Positions 1 through 9,938 of a stretch of DNA of 64,000 nt are shown here, piece by piece. The stretch comes from Talaromyces rugulosus. Taxonomy: Eukaryota > Ascomycota > Eurotiomycetes > Eurotiales > Trichocomaceae. Below the pieces are notes generated by a model that did not search any database, had not been told where the DNA came from, and saw only the letters and a program-made list of their open reading frames with translations. Both the position numbers and the translations under genes were made by a program. The stretch covers positions 6,510,001 through 6,574,000 of the forward strand of contig NC_049562.1 in NCBI RefSeq assembly GCF_013368755.1, given 5' to 3'. The first letter of the stretch is position 1. Each line of letters starts with the position of its first letter.

Positions 1-371
1 GCGAATAATCCGCAAAATGTCGACACTGGTGATCGCTGGTCGACCTGACAAATTTTCGGCGAAATGTCTTCTCGCCGACGGCCAAGTGAATTATGCGGCG
101 CTTCGGGATGCGTATTTCGCAAGGAAATAAATGAAAACTACTTATCGATAATGTGCGTGTGCTCCTAGTTTGGCCGCTTATCGTTAGACTCGGCATCCGG
201 ACAACTTCCCGATACCGGTCAAACTCTTAATGGTGCGATTAGACGCTACTTTCTTTAAATATCAAAGTTCGGAATCTTTCAATTCATAACTAGGCTGCAC
301 ATTTGATTCGACCCGGTCATAACATTGGTGATGAATTCTGTGGGTGTTGCTGCAAACGGGGTCCTGCGATA
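1..371. other. left-edge intergenic / 5' region
   Basis: No coding region is recognised. The stretch is AT-rich towards its right end and presumably holds the promoter and 5' leader of the MFS transporter that starts at 372. An upstream in-frame extension to 303 exists but has no ATG. Confidence 0.4.
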
Positions 372-2102
372 ATGCTGTTGAAGCAGACAGAGGCCAAAAG
401 AAGGCCAACTGAACGAACAGCCAGCCTCAACAATGCCGTTGAGAATAACAATGGCAGTAACAGCCCGGTTGACACTGTTTCGGACAAAAAGCCTTCTTTC
501 ACACTACCGAAATGGCGAAAGAATTTGATCCTCTTTTCGGTCAGTTGGATGACCTTGGTGATCACATACTCGAGCACCGCATTGCTTGCAGCTCTTCCGG
601 AAATCGGCAGTGACTTTTCCACCACCCAGGAATCCATCGCCATCACCAATTCGGGCGTTTTTATTGCCATGGGGTTTTCATCCTTTATATGGATTCCCGT
701 GGGTTTGATGATCGGCCGCCAGCGAGCTTACAATCTTGCCATCTTCATTCTTTGTGCATGTTCTTGCGGAGCCGCAGTGGCTACAAATATGGCTATTTTC
801 ACGGCCATGCGCGTCTTGGTTGGATTTACCGGGACATATTTTATGGTGGCTGGGCAGACAATCCTGGCCGACATTTTTGAGCCGGTGGGTGTATCCGAAA
901 ACTTGAGTCGTTTCTTTCCTAACACCAAATAAGGTTGTTCGAGGTAGAGCAGTCGGGTTTTTTATGGTAGGCTCCGTCAGTGGGCCAGCATTTGGTATGT
1001 CCTTCCAGAAACAGAGAAAAAAAAAGAAGGGAGAAATGCTCATTTGGTATCAGCACCCTGTATTGGCGGTATTATCGTCACGTTTACCCATTGGCGCTAC
1101 ATATTCTGGGTACAGGTTGGAATGGGCGTCATTGGGCTGTCAACCTCGTTGCTCTTTATACCAAACATAGACAAGATGAATACAAGCGCCATGACCAACA
1201 CGGTTGAAGCAGAGAAGCCCAAACAATCACTCGTGTCTCGGTTCAACCCCTTTCGGGTCTTTATCCTGTTAGCTTACCCCAACGTCTTTCTCGCGGTAAG
1301 AAAGCCAAACTCCTTCTCTTTACGCGAAAACACGAGAACTAAGATTTTAGGATCTAACCTGTGGCTTTCTGGCATGGTTTCAATACGGTCTGCTCACCTC
1401 GGCTCGTAGCATCTTCAACCCCCGCTTCCACTTGACAACAGCTTTTGTTAGCGGCCTGTTTTATATCGCCCCCGGAACCGGCTTCTTGATAGGCAGTGTC
1501 ATTGGAGGCAGACTCTCTGACCGCACTGTGAAGAAGTACATCAAACGCAGAAATGGACTGCGTCTTCCCCAAGATCGACTCAACAGCGGGCTATCCATGA
1601 TACTTGGGTTGTTGCCAGTATCAACTCTGATATACGCCTGGACTCTGCAGAAAGAAGTCGGCGGTATGGTGGTTCCTATAATCAGCGCGTTTTTTGCGGG
1701 GTTTGCCTTGATGGGGGTATTCAATACCCTGAATACCTATACAGCAGGTATGTGGAAGTTTTACTAAAAAAAGAAAAGAACAAAAAAACACGAGAGCTAA
1801 CTCAACATCTACAGAGGTCCTCCCAGCAGAGAAAGCCGAAGTTATCAGCAGCAAATATCTGGTGCAGTACATGTTTGGAGCCGGCACTACCGGTGCCATT
1901 GTGCCTTTGATCAACGCCGTTGGTGTAGGATGGACATTCACTATATGTGCGTATTTCCAGCCTTCTTTCGTGACTTTTTTGGTTGCTAATTTTCTCCGAT
2001 ACAGCTGTTATAATGTGCATGATTGGCGGTAGTTTGACATTCCTCATTAGCCGAAAGGGCATTGAGATGCAGAACTGGGGTATGAAAAAAATAGAGAAAT
2101 AG
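372..2102 (+). CDS. MFS drug:H+ antiporter-like transporter (DHA1 type)
   Basis: Six exons (372-884, 934-994, 1054-1295, 1351-1747, 1815-1946, 2005-2102) give 480 aa; every junction keeps the MFS frame. After a polar N-tail of about 55 residues come hydrophobic segments in 6+6 arrangement. The [10 protein letters not shown] stretch sits at the loop 2-3 signature position, and [19 protein letters not shown] followed by CIGGIIVTF is typical of fungal DHA1 exporters of drugs, polyamines or metabolites. Expected in the plasma membrane as a proton-coupled exporter; substrate unknown. The start is the first ATG in frame. The gene is convergent with the beta-propeller gene at 2204, 101 bp away. Family assignment is firm, function is inferred. 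Confidence 0.85.
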
Positions 2103-2154
2103 AATTAATGTCAGTCATCAACAACTTTCAGTATAATTCGTAACACACATATAT

Positions 2155-2164
2155 ATCAATTGAT
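2155..2164. repeat. ATCAATTGAT palindrome, copy 1
   Basis: Perfect 10-bp palindrome in the space between the two convergent genes. First of six identical copies in the window. Confidence 0.6.
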
Positions 2165-2203
2165 AGACAAATTTGTCACTTGATGACTACACATGTACAG
2201 ATA

Positions 2204-3154
2204 CTATAATTGCATCACGAGAACCTGGCCGCTCAAGTTGGTCCCATCCCCATGAGTAGTAACATAAGCTGTCTTGCCATCGCGCGCAATAGTAATCGAA
2301 GTCGGCCCCTGAATCAAAGTGTTGTTGCCACCGCCCACGAAGATAGAGTGCTGGCCATTTGATTTGATCTCGGCAATCGCATTTGTTGGCTGCGCGGCAT
2401 AGGCGACGCCGGCCTCATCGAAGACAAAGTCATCCCAGTCGTATCCGGCCGTGCCTCCATTCAGCTGAGCGACAACCTCGACATCACCGGCCTGATCTCC
2501 GTCTACTGTAATCGGCACTCGACCGAAGGTGTTGCGCGCCGAGTTGGTATAATATACGAACGACTCTCGAATCTTGAGTCCATTGACCCCAATCGGCAGA
2601 GTCGCGTTGGACGGGGCAGCCAGTGCCTCATCTTGGATAACAATAGTCGACACTCCGGAATCGGTATCCACGCGGTAGATTGCGCCTTGACGAGAGTCGG
2701 CTAGGAGGATGACATGGGGCTTTTCGGGGAGGGAATCCATGCCGTTGAGCATAGTGGCATTGGAGACATGGGCAGCGATTGCAATGGTTGCGTTCCGGGC
2801 GCCGCCGCTATAGTCGACCGTGTAGATAGTTTCATTCGTATAGCTGTAGTTCCCACGAATACCGCCGACCACGGCATACTTGTCGTCTCCGATGCTGGTG
2901 ATGCCGCACAGCGCAGTGGCTCCGGGCATGGCTGATACCAGTTCGGCCTGTGGGTTGTCCGCTGACGGATCGATGGTGTACAAGCGGCCATTGTCGAATG
3001 TGCTCAACAAGAGATGGCCATTGGGGCGCAGGTGGCTGTTCTCGATGTCGACGTAGCTGGAGAAATTGAAGACTTGTCTAATTGACTGACTGGCTGCAGT
3101 GCCAGCCGTCAGTGCCACGAGGGCCAGGCCTTGAAGTTGAAGTTGCATGGTCAC
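2204..3154 (-). CDS. secreted SMP-30/gluconolactonase-like six-bladed beta-propeller protein
   Basis: Single-exon gene, 316 aa. Residues 1-22 form a signal peptide (hydrophobic core ending at TAASQ), and several NXT/S sequons fit secretion. The body has repeated beta-blade patterns such as GNYSYTNETIYTVDYSGG and GNNTLIQGPTSITIARDGK, as in NHL/SMP-30-like fungal proteins. This superfamily includes lactonases. Some fungal members in biosynthetic clusters act as hetero-Diels-Alderases (the EupF type), so a catalytic role in metabolite cyclisation is possible but not shown here. No metal-site residues were assigned with certainty. It lies convergent to an MFS exporter. A 10-bp palindrome lies 6 bp upstream of the ATG. 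Confidence 0.75.
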   Translation of the reverse strand: MTMQLQLQGLALVALTAGTAASQSIRQVFNFSSYVDIENSHLRPNGHLLLSTFDNGRLYTIDPSADNPQAELVSAMPGATALCGITSIGDDKYAVVGGIRGNYSYTNETIYTVDYSGGARNATIAIAAHVSNATMLNGMDSLPEKPHVILLADSRQGAIYRVDTDSGVSTIVIQDEALAAPSNATLPIGVNGLKIRESFVYYTNSARNTFGRVPITVDGDQAGDVEVVAQLNGGTAGYDWDDFVFDEAGVAYAAQPTNAIAEIKSNGQHSIFVGGGNNTLIQGPTSITIARDGKTAYVTTHGDGTNLSGQVLVMQL

Positions 3155-3159
3155 ACAAG

Positions 3160-3169
3160 ATCAATTGAT
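3160..3169. repeat. ATCAATTGAT palindrome, copy 2
   Basis: Lies 6-15 bp upstream of the ATG of the beta-propeller gene, so it is in its 5' leader or core promoter. Confidence 0.6.
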
Positions 3170-3998
3170 GCCTTTGGTGAGTTATTATACGGGGATATTG
3201 CAATTCATTTATTAATTGAAGATGTTTCAATAGCGTGGCTACTAAATTCACGCCTTAATGACTATTTGCTGACTGAGTTTTAAAAGCCTGGAACAGCGGA
3301 GCTCGTAGGATCGTCCTTGCTCATTAACCTTGATCGTGATTAGTAGCTTTTCGATGTTTTCCCCCATGATTTTTCAAGTCTGATGGGGATTTCTGTTTGA
3401 AGAGGTGGTCTGAAAAAGTCGCTATGTAACCTGTATGACGCGGCGTCGGCTCTCATTGGCTATTGGTGCAGTATTAAGTGTTTAGCTCCTCTGGGCTCAT
3501 ACTAGTTAGTGTTGTGGCTTTGCTGTTCAGCAGGTTTCCCCTCAGGCTCAGCAGAGCAAGGGAGAGTTTGAAATTTGTCCGGACGACAAATGTATGTATG
3601 TGTTGGAGCGCCATTCGCGAAAACATTATTATCCGTCGGGTCGGCGCTGCCGGTGTACATCAATCGGCCAACCTTGCAGCATGGCTTTCGACAGCGACTC
3701 ATGTTTGAAGAACGAGATTGCGCTTTGAAATGCATTGACTCCGAGGGCTGGTTTTATTTTTATTTCCTGGGTCGAAAAATCCGAGAGTTGGTTGTTGCGG
3801 ATATATTGCGGAAGGGCGAAGAGGGAAGGAAGAACGGTCGTACGGTCATGTCGACAGAGTGCTTTCGGTCAAAACACCTGCTTAGTACAAGGTTCAAATG
3901 TTAGCAGAATGCGCAGAATGGTTAATTCATGTCAGCAAGTTCAAGTCAGGATTTTTTGCGCTGGTTCAATCGACTGGACGTCGCATGTAGTCGCATGC

Positions 3999-4008
3999 AT
4001 CAATTGAT
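3999..4008. repeat. ATCAATTGAT palindrome, copy 3
   Basis: Perfect copy in the intergenic DNA about 0.9 kb upstream of the GUT2 start. A near copy (ATCAATCGAT) follows at about 4063. Confidence 0.6.
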
Positions 4009-4425
4009 GGATCGAGCCCATAAAACCAGCCCTTCAGAGATATGAAATGAAATATTCGCATATCAATCGATCTAGACGCGCCAAGCCCAAAAGTCATCAC
4101 TAGGTGTCAACCGGTGTCAAGTGGAGGTTTTTCTCGGCGCAGTCCTGCGAGCTGGGCTGCGTAGATTTCCGTTTTCCAAATCGTTCCAGGTCCTCAGCGA
4201 TCGCAATGTGCAGCATGTTGCACTATTGGACAAAGATTGGCAAAAGACGTCGCATAAAGGAAGAAAAACCCGCATAACCCCGTGCGTCGTTGAACAGAGG
4301 TTACAAAGACCAGTCGGTGTTGATGATGCAAGACAAAAAATGTGCTGGGTTGAGTGTTTATATGACGTAGCCGTGGCTCGCCACAGCACTAGTCCAGAAG
4401 AGGCATAGTGCCGTGCCTGCCCTGC

Positions 4426-4559
4426 ACCTCGGCCCCATCTCCGAGGTCGAGGTGGGGCGACTTCCCTTTCGGGCAGGCGTCGGTGCATGCCTTGGCCGAG
4501 GGACCCGCCGCAGCTGTCCCGATGCGGAAGGGGCCAGCCACAGGCTAGTCCTAGTGGGG
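4426..4559. promoter_or_regulatory. GC-rich block with CreA-like sites upstream of GUT2
   Basis: ACCTCGG at 4426 and CCGAGGT at 4441 form a 7-bp inverted repeat with an 8-bp spacer. GTGGGG, which fits the fungal CreA consensus SYGGRG, occurs at 4452-4457 and 4554-4559. Glycerol catabolism is commonly carbon-catabolite repressed in fungi, so CreA control of the downstream gene is plausible. This is inference from motifs; SYGGRG is short and occurs often by chance in GC-rich DNA. Confidence 0.35.
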
Positions 4560-4708
4560 AAGGCGGCAGTGGGCACGCCGAGCCCTCGCCTCGTGCGACT
4601 GGTGGAAAATGGTTACTGCCTCCACGCTTGGCGGTCTCTTCCCTCGGTGAGACTGATTGCCCTGGAATTCCGCTGGCAGAATAATAAGACGATCGCATCT
4701 TGTGATAC

Positions 4709-4742
4709 TCTCTTTTTTTTCTTTCTCTTCTTTTTCTTTTCT
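4709..4742 (+). promoter_or_regulatory. pyrimidine (CT) tract before GUT2
   Basis: Nearly uninterrupted C/T stretch about 150 bp upstream of the start codon. CT-rich boxes just ahead of the transcription start are typical of strongly expressed filamentous-fungal genes. Confidence 0.45.
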
Positions 4743-4890
4743 TGCCAGTCTATTGTTCCGTGTGTTCCGTGGCGATAAGGGGTATATATTTGTCGCCGAC
4801 CATCAGTCGCTCGCAGTCTCTTTTGTTTTTTGTGACTACAGAAAAATCACCGGATACTGCCCGCACCAGACAACCTCGAGATACCAAGCA

Positions 4891-6840
4891 ATGGCGTCTC
4901 GCTCGACATCGCGTCGCTTCTTGCGATATGCCGCCACAGCCTCAGCGGTCGCTGTCACCGGGACAGCCGCCCTGTACACCTTCCGTAGTCGTCGCCCGCT
5001 CGACGCAGACTACAGCTCTGTGCCTTCGTTCCTGACTTCCCCGCCGCAATTCCCCAAGGTCACACCGCGTGACCAACAGATCGCCGCCTTGAAAAAGAGC
5101 AGCTCGAACCCCGACGAGGTCTACGACCTGCTGGTCATCGGCGGCGGTGCGACGGGAACAGGAATCGCCCTGGACGCGAGAACTCGCGGCCTCAAGGTTG
5201 CCCTCGTTGAGCGTGACGACTTCAGCAGTGGCACGAGCAGCAAGAGCACGAAGCTGGTGCACGGCGGAGTGCGTTACCTCGAAAAGGCCGTCAAGGAGCT
5301 CGACTACGAGCAGTACAAGCTGGTATGCACGGCGCTCAAGGAGCGTCGATACTTCCTCGACATCGCCCCGCATCTGTCGTCGTCGTTGCCCCTGCTGCTG
5401 CCCATCAAGCACTGGTGGGAAGCTCCTTATCTCTGGATCGGCACACAGATGTACGACCTGCTCGCCGGATCGGAGGGCTTGCAGCCCTCGTACTTTATGC
5501 CGCGCGGAAAGGCCATGCAGGAATTCCCGACCCTGGATGCGACCAAATACGTTGGTGGCCTGGTATACTACGATGGACAACACAATGACTCGCGTATGAA
5601 CGTCTCGCTCGCGATGACTGCTGCCTTTTACGGTGCGACAGTCGCCAACCACGTTGAAGTGACTGGTTTGGAGAAAGACGCCGCCGGTAAAATCTGCGGT
5701 GCTAAGCTCAGGGATGTGCTTTCCGACGACCAGGAGTTCGTTGTCAAAGCCCGAGGTGTGATCAATGCCACCGGGCCGTTTGCAGATGCCATTCTGCAGC
5801 AAGACCAACCCTCGATGAAAGAAATTGTCATGCCTAGTAGCGGTGTTCACATCGTCTTGCCCGAGTGGGTTGGACCTAAGAACCTCGGTCTCATCGACCC
5901 TTCGTCCGACGGCCGTGTCATTTTCCTGCTGCCCTGGCAAGGAAAGATGGTGGCTGGCACTACAGACGTGGCGTGTGCAATTGAGCACGAGCCCATCCCC
6001 GAGGAAGAGGAGGTCAATTGGATTGTGACCGAGGTCAACCGTTTGTTGGCATCAGATGTCACTGTCAAGCGATCTGACGTGCTGGCAACCTGGTCTGGTG
6101 AGTGTTCATGAACCAGTCATACTATTTCTCCACATACTAATTGACTAATAGGAATCCGTCCCTTGGTTCGCGATCCCAATGCCAAAAACACCGAGTCTCT
6201 CACCCGTAGCCATCTCATCACCGTTTCCGAGTCCGGCCTACTGACTTGCGTGGGAGGAAAATGGACCACATACCGAGAAATGGCTGAGGATGCTGTCGAC
6301 CACGCCGTCAAGGAGTTCAACCTGCAGCCACAAGCCCTGCCCTCGTCCAACATCAGTGGTATTAGCACTGCCAAAATCACTGATTTGGACGGCGAATGTC
6401 GCACACAACAACTGCGCCTCGTCGGTGCTCATGGATTCTCTCCAAAACTGCACAACGAACTCGTCCAGCGTTTCGAGCTGGCCGACGACGTCGCAGAGCA
6501 CCTTGCCCACAACTACGGTGACCGGGCATGGGAAGTTGCTTCCCTCTCGTCCCCAGCCAACAAACCCACCCAGCGTATCGCCGGTGCTGCTTTCCCCTTT
6601 GTAGACGGCGAGGTTCGCTATGCTATCCGCAGCGAGTACGCCATGACGGCCGCTGACATTGTTGGTCGCCGCATGCGCTTGGCCTTTTTGGACGTGCAGG
6701 CTGCACTCCAGGCCCTCCCTACCGTCATCTCCATCATGGGCGAAGAGCTCAAGTGGAATGAGAAGAGACAGAAGCAGGAGTTTGCCGACGCAGTCAAATT
6801 CTTGCGTTCCATGGGATTGAGGGAGGATGTTGCCGTGTAA
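4891..6840 (+). CDS. gut2: mitochondrial FAD-dependent glycerol-3-phosphate dehydrogenase
   Basis: Two exons (4891-6097, 6152-6840) joined by a 54-bp intron give 631 aa, the usual size for GUT2. The enzyme oxidises glycerol-3-phosphate to dihydroxyacetone phosphate at the outer face of the inner mitochondrial membrane and passes electrons to ubiquinone. It serves glycerol use and the G3P shuttle. Visible features: an Arg/Ser-rich N-terminal presequence (MASRSTSRRFLRYAA) followed by a hydrophobic stretch, the FAD motif DLLVIGGGATGTGIALDA near residue 75, the family signature FSSGTSSKSTKLVHGGVRYL, and a C-terminal DAO_C domain. The start at 4891 was preferred over upstream in-frame ATGs because it gives the mitochondrial presequence and follows the CT tract. 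High confidence. Confidence 0.96.
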
Positions 6841-7019
6841 TAACTATTATGTTCATTCTTTTTTTTTTGTGTTTGTCCAGCGGGTTTCAGGTTCGTGCAT
6901 TGTATAGATTATAGATCATTGGGACTTTTCCCAAAAGATTGTTGTTTTAATAGAAGACAAAATATTTTGATATCATAAAATAGTGTACATTTGTCGCATA
7001 ATCACATATAGTCTTCTGC

Positions 7020-9424
7020 TCAATTAGAATAAGACCAGCCCATTTCCGACGACCCGATGGATAGAGGCGCCGGCGCCATGAAATAGTCCTTGCCCGCCGA
7101 GATCGCGTCCACGTTCAAAAAATAGTCGTAAAGACTCTGGCTATTGACCATTGAGGTTGGTAGACGCGGGTAGTTAAAAAAATGAAATACCTCGAGGTAT
7201 TCAATATCCTCCACCGATGCCGACTTGGTCGGCAAAGGTTTCATTGCCGTAGAGGGGCGCTGGATAGCCGAAATGTGCACTTCGTATGCTCGTCTTATGT
7301 TCATTTTATATCTTAGTATATCTGAATAAGAAATAGGGGGTAAGGAAGTTAATTACCTTCGCATTATTGCAAGTGCCTTTGGCGCAGATTTTGTCGTTTC
7401 GCCGCCAATCTGCCAGTCCATATGTGCCCGCTTCCATATTTGGTCCAACTGTTGAGCGTACTGGCGAGCAATGCTCCAGTAATGTCCCATTTGCTCAAGA
7501 ACATCGATGAAAAACTGGCAGCTCGTGTCGGTCTCGCTCCCCGTGCAGGCTGTGTGGACTAGCAACAGCCTGGCGGCAGCGTACAGCGAAAATGCAAAAT
7601 GCGGACCGAGGAGATCCAGCATACCGGTGTTGAGGACATCCTGGGCGATCTCGCGGAGACTTTGCACCGCAGTGAGACAGCGTTGGGAGGCGTTGTAAGA
7701 AGGCGCGAATATATAGGATCGGACGGGCGGATACGCTGCGCATGAGTGCAGCCGCACGACCGAGGTGACAAATGCGGCATGCATGATGATCCAATTGGAA
7801 ATTTTGCTTGTAGGGTCCGAGTGGCACAGTTGAGATATTCGGCTATAGTCGTCAGGCAGGTTGCTGAGCCAGGCGCTCAGCTCGTCGTCGAGCTCGCGAT
7901 AGGTGCTTTGCCATCGTTCTACTTCTGACATTGAACAAATATCCACCGGAGTTTGCAGGAATTGCTGCACTCGGCTGAGAATACGCGTGACTTCACAGTG
8001 GTAAGAGAAGCTGCCCAGATTCTCAGGCTGGTTGATGATCATCCTCGACCGGCCAGGTCCACAGAACCAGCGGGTTTCGACTGGATGGTTTTTCGAGAAC
8101 AAATCATACCGGCAGGGGAGAGAACGGTCAATCTCGGTTTCGTCCAAGACGAGATCTGCCGCCGTGGCTACGGCTGCGTACCGCTCGATAACGTAAATCA
8201 TCCAAAAGAGCCGTCGGCGACCCTCTTCTTCGATCCAGGAGGAGGGTTGAGGAAGGACAGTGTCGCGTAGTCGACCGGGAGGTGCATGTGCGCGAACAGC
8301 AGCAGAAAGAGATAGGCCCGATTCCACCTGAAGATTGAGTTGTAAAACAGAGCGCACTAGCACTGCGAGGATATTGACACTTGCTGGACCATCGGACGAT
8401 CCCAAAAAGTCCCATGTAAGGATAACAAGAGCCTGCAGAGACTTGATCGACGGGGTTTGTAGGCTGTGAAGTAGGACCCTTTCTTTCGCAAACGTGTGGT
8501 ATCGCTCTCGCGACTCGGGGGTTAGTGATGGATCTTTGCTGAACCGTAGAGCAGTTGCCACCATGGCATAAAGAACAATTCGATCTGCCTCGTCGTGTTT
8601 GGACGACCGAAATAACCCCTCGACAGTGATTTGGCGATCCAATATTGGACACCACGTGTTGACATGTTTGAAATAAAGGTCGACAAGGCTGTAAAGTAGC
8701 TCAACAGGCGGCAGTTCCAGCGGCGCTTGGGACATGTCGGCTGACCTACTCGTGTTCACCATCGACTGCACTGACATCAACTCTGCCGCGCGAGCAGGGC
8801 GCACTCGCTCATGGCTGCTTGTATCTGGAGACAGTGTCTCTATAACTGACGGTGACCGTGGGTTGGGACTTTGTTGACTACTATCGCTCGCCATCGACAG
8901 CAGTCTCTCGAGGTTTATCGGCCCCGTCTGCCCTGAATCTTTGCTGGAAATGTGGTCTTCGACTCGACGACCGAGCATTTGGAGCATTGCCTCGAGTTTA
9001 TTGACTTTGGTCTCGAGTTCACGCACATATCCGGCCCGGAAACCTGGTTTCTGTCGTTCTCTATACACGCACACCCGCCGATTGCGCGTACACCATCCAC
9101 ACGATGGTTCTGCGCGATCACAGCGCACTTTTCTAGCTTTGCAGAGCTCGCATCTGCATTTAAAGTTAGATAACAAATAATTCAGATAACAAGTACAAAC
9201 AAGGAAATTGCACGTGAAAAAACAAAACCACCACAACGCCGTCAAAGGTGAGCAGATGCAACATACGCTGTGATCGCCGTAGGTTTCTTCTTATATTCGG
9301 CCGGCCGTTGTCGTTCCAAGTCCTCCTCGCCATTCACTTCCTCTTCAGTCTGGCTTCCTGTAATCGACAACTCTCCAGTTGCCGCGACACTGGCTGCGTC
9401 GACGTCCATGGTTTCATTTTTCAT
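7020..9424 (-). CDS. Zn2Cys6 transcription factor with fungal-specific TF domain
   Basis: Three exons (9267-9424, 7357-9153, 7020-7311; introns 113 and 45 bp) give 748 aa. The acidic N-tail leads into a canonical C-X2-C-X6-C-X6-C-X2-C-X6-C binuclear zinc cluster (CELCKARKVRC ... CGWC ... C) at about residues 54-80. The first intron falls just before its first Cys. A linker and coiled coil (RELETKVNKLEAMLQML) suggest dimer binding. The middle part (about 180-480) carries Fungal_trans signatures such as LVDLYFKHVNTWCPILDR and RRRLFWMIYVIERYAA. The last exon was added because a 45-bp intron restores a long frame ending in an acidic-aromatic tail; this intron is short and is the least certain point. 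Its target is unknown. It is followed in tandem by an MFS transporter gene 514 bp upstream. Confidence 0.88.
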
Positions 9425-9938
9425 CTACTTCATCTGGCAACGAACGCCGATGAGGAGGCCCAAAACCGCGCGGAAAACAGCGCAAAAATACCGGGTCTGG
9501 ACGAGTATGTATCCAGTAGACGTCAGCATACATCAACGCAGCCCGTGTCTCGTTTGCAAGTTGCGCGCATCCAGTTGTCTCTAACTGGTAGCATCGATCG
9601 TGGGTGTTAAGCGGGGGCGCAAGCAGGCGGAGTTGGCGCGCCGCGCTTATTGGCTGCATCCTGCTGACCGAATACCAAGGTCACGTGTGTGGGGTACCTG
9701 ACTAATCCTGTGGGGGTTGCAAACACTGCAAACTGAAAACATTTGATCAATTGATGACTAAGTTTGTTGTTTTTTCTTGTTTTTCCTTGTTGAACTCCAG
9801 GTGTTTTACTCCACATTTATTTCTCACTATATGGCTCCTTCAAATGACAACTTTTAAATAAAGGTAATTGGTTTGTATATATATCGGCCGATATCACTTG
9901 ATCGTTTATATATACGTCGTGGTGTTGAAGCCAATGAC
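9425..9938. other. intergenic: promoter of Zn2Cys6 gene / 3' region of MFS gene
   Basis: 514 bp without a gene. It holds the promoter of the minus-strand regulator and the 3' end of the minus-strand transporter, and includes palindrome copy 4. Confidence 0.5.
9746..9755. repeat. ATCAATTGAT palindrome, copy 4
   Basis: Perfect copy about 320 bp upstream of the Zn2Cys6 regulator start. Confidence 0.6.

Larger units (their letters stand above)
3155..4890. other. intergenic region between beta-propeller gene and GUT2
   Basis: About 1.7 kb with no convincing gene; the open frames here lack family features. It contains two ATCAATTGAT palindromes (3160, 3999), a GC-rich block around 4400-4620 and a pyrimidine tract at 4709-4742 just ahead of the GUT2 leader. 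Confidence 0.5.

Noticed and set aside
4117..4698. 193-codon minus-strand open frame upstream of GUT2
   Set aside because: Falls in the GC-rich promoter block; Pro/Ser/Arg-rich composition without motifs or splice structure suggests chance.
4657..4890. N-terminal extension of GUT2 from 4657
   Set aside because: Runs through the CT tract and encodes no presequence; the ATG at 4891 gives a good mitochondrial signal.
4942..5988. 348-codon open frame antisense to GUT2
   Set aside because: Shadow of a highly GC-rich third-position coding gene; its translation is low-complexity and has no family features.
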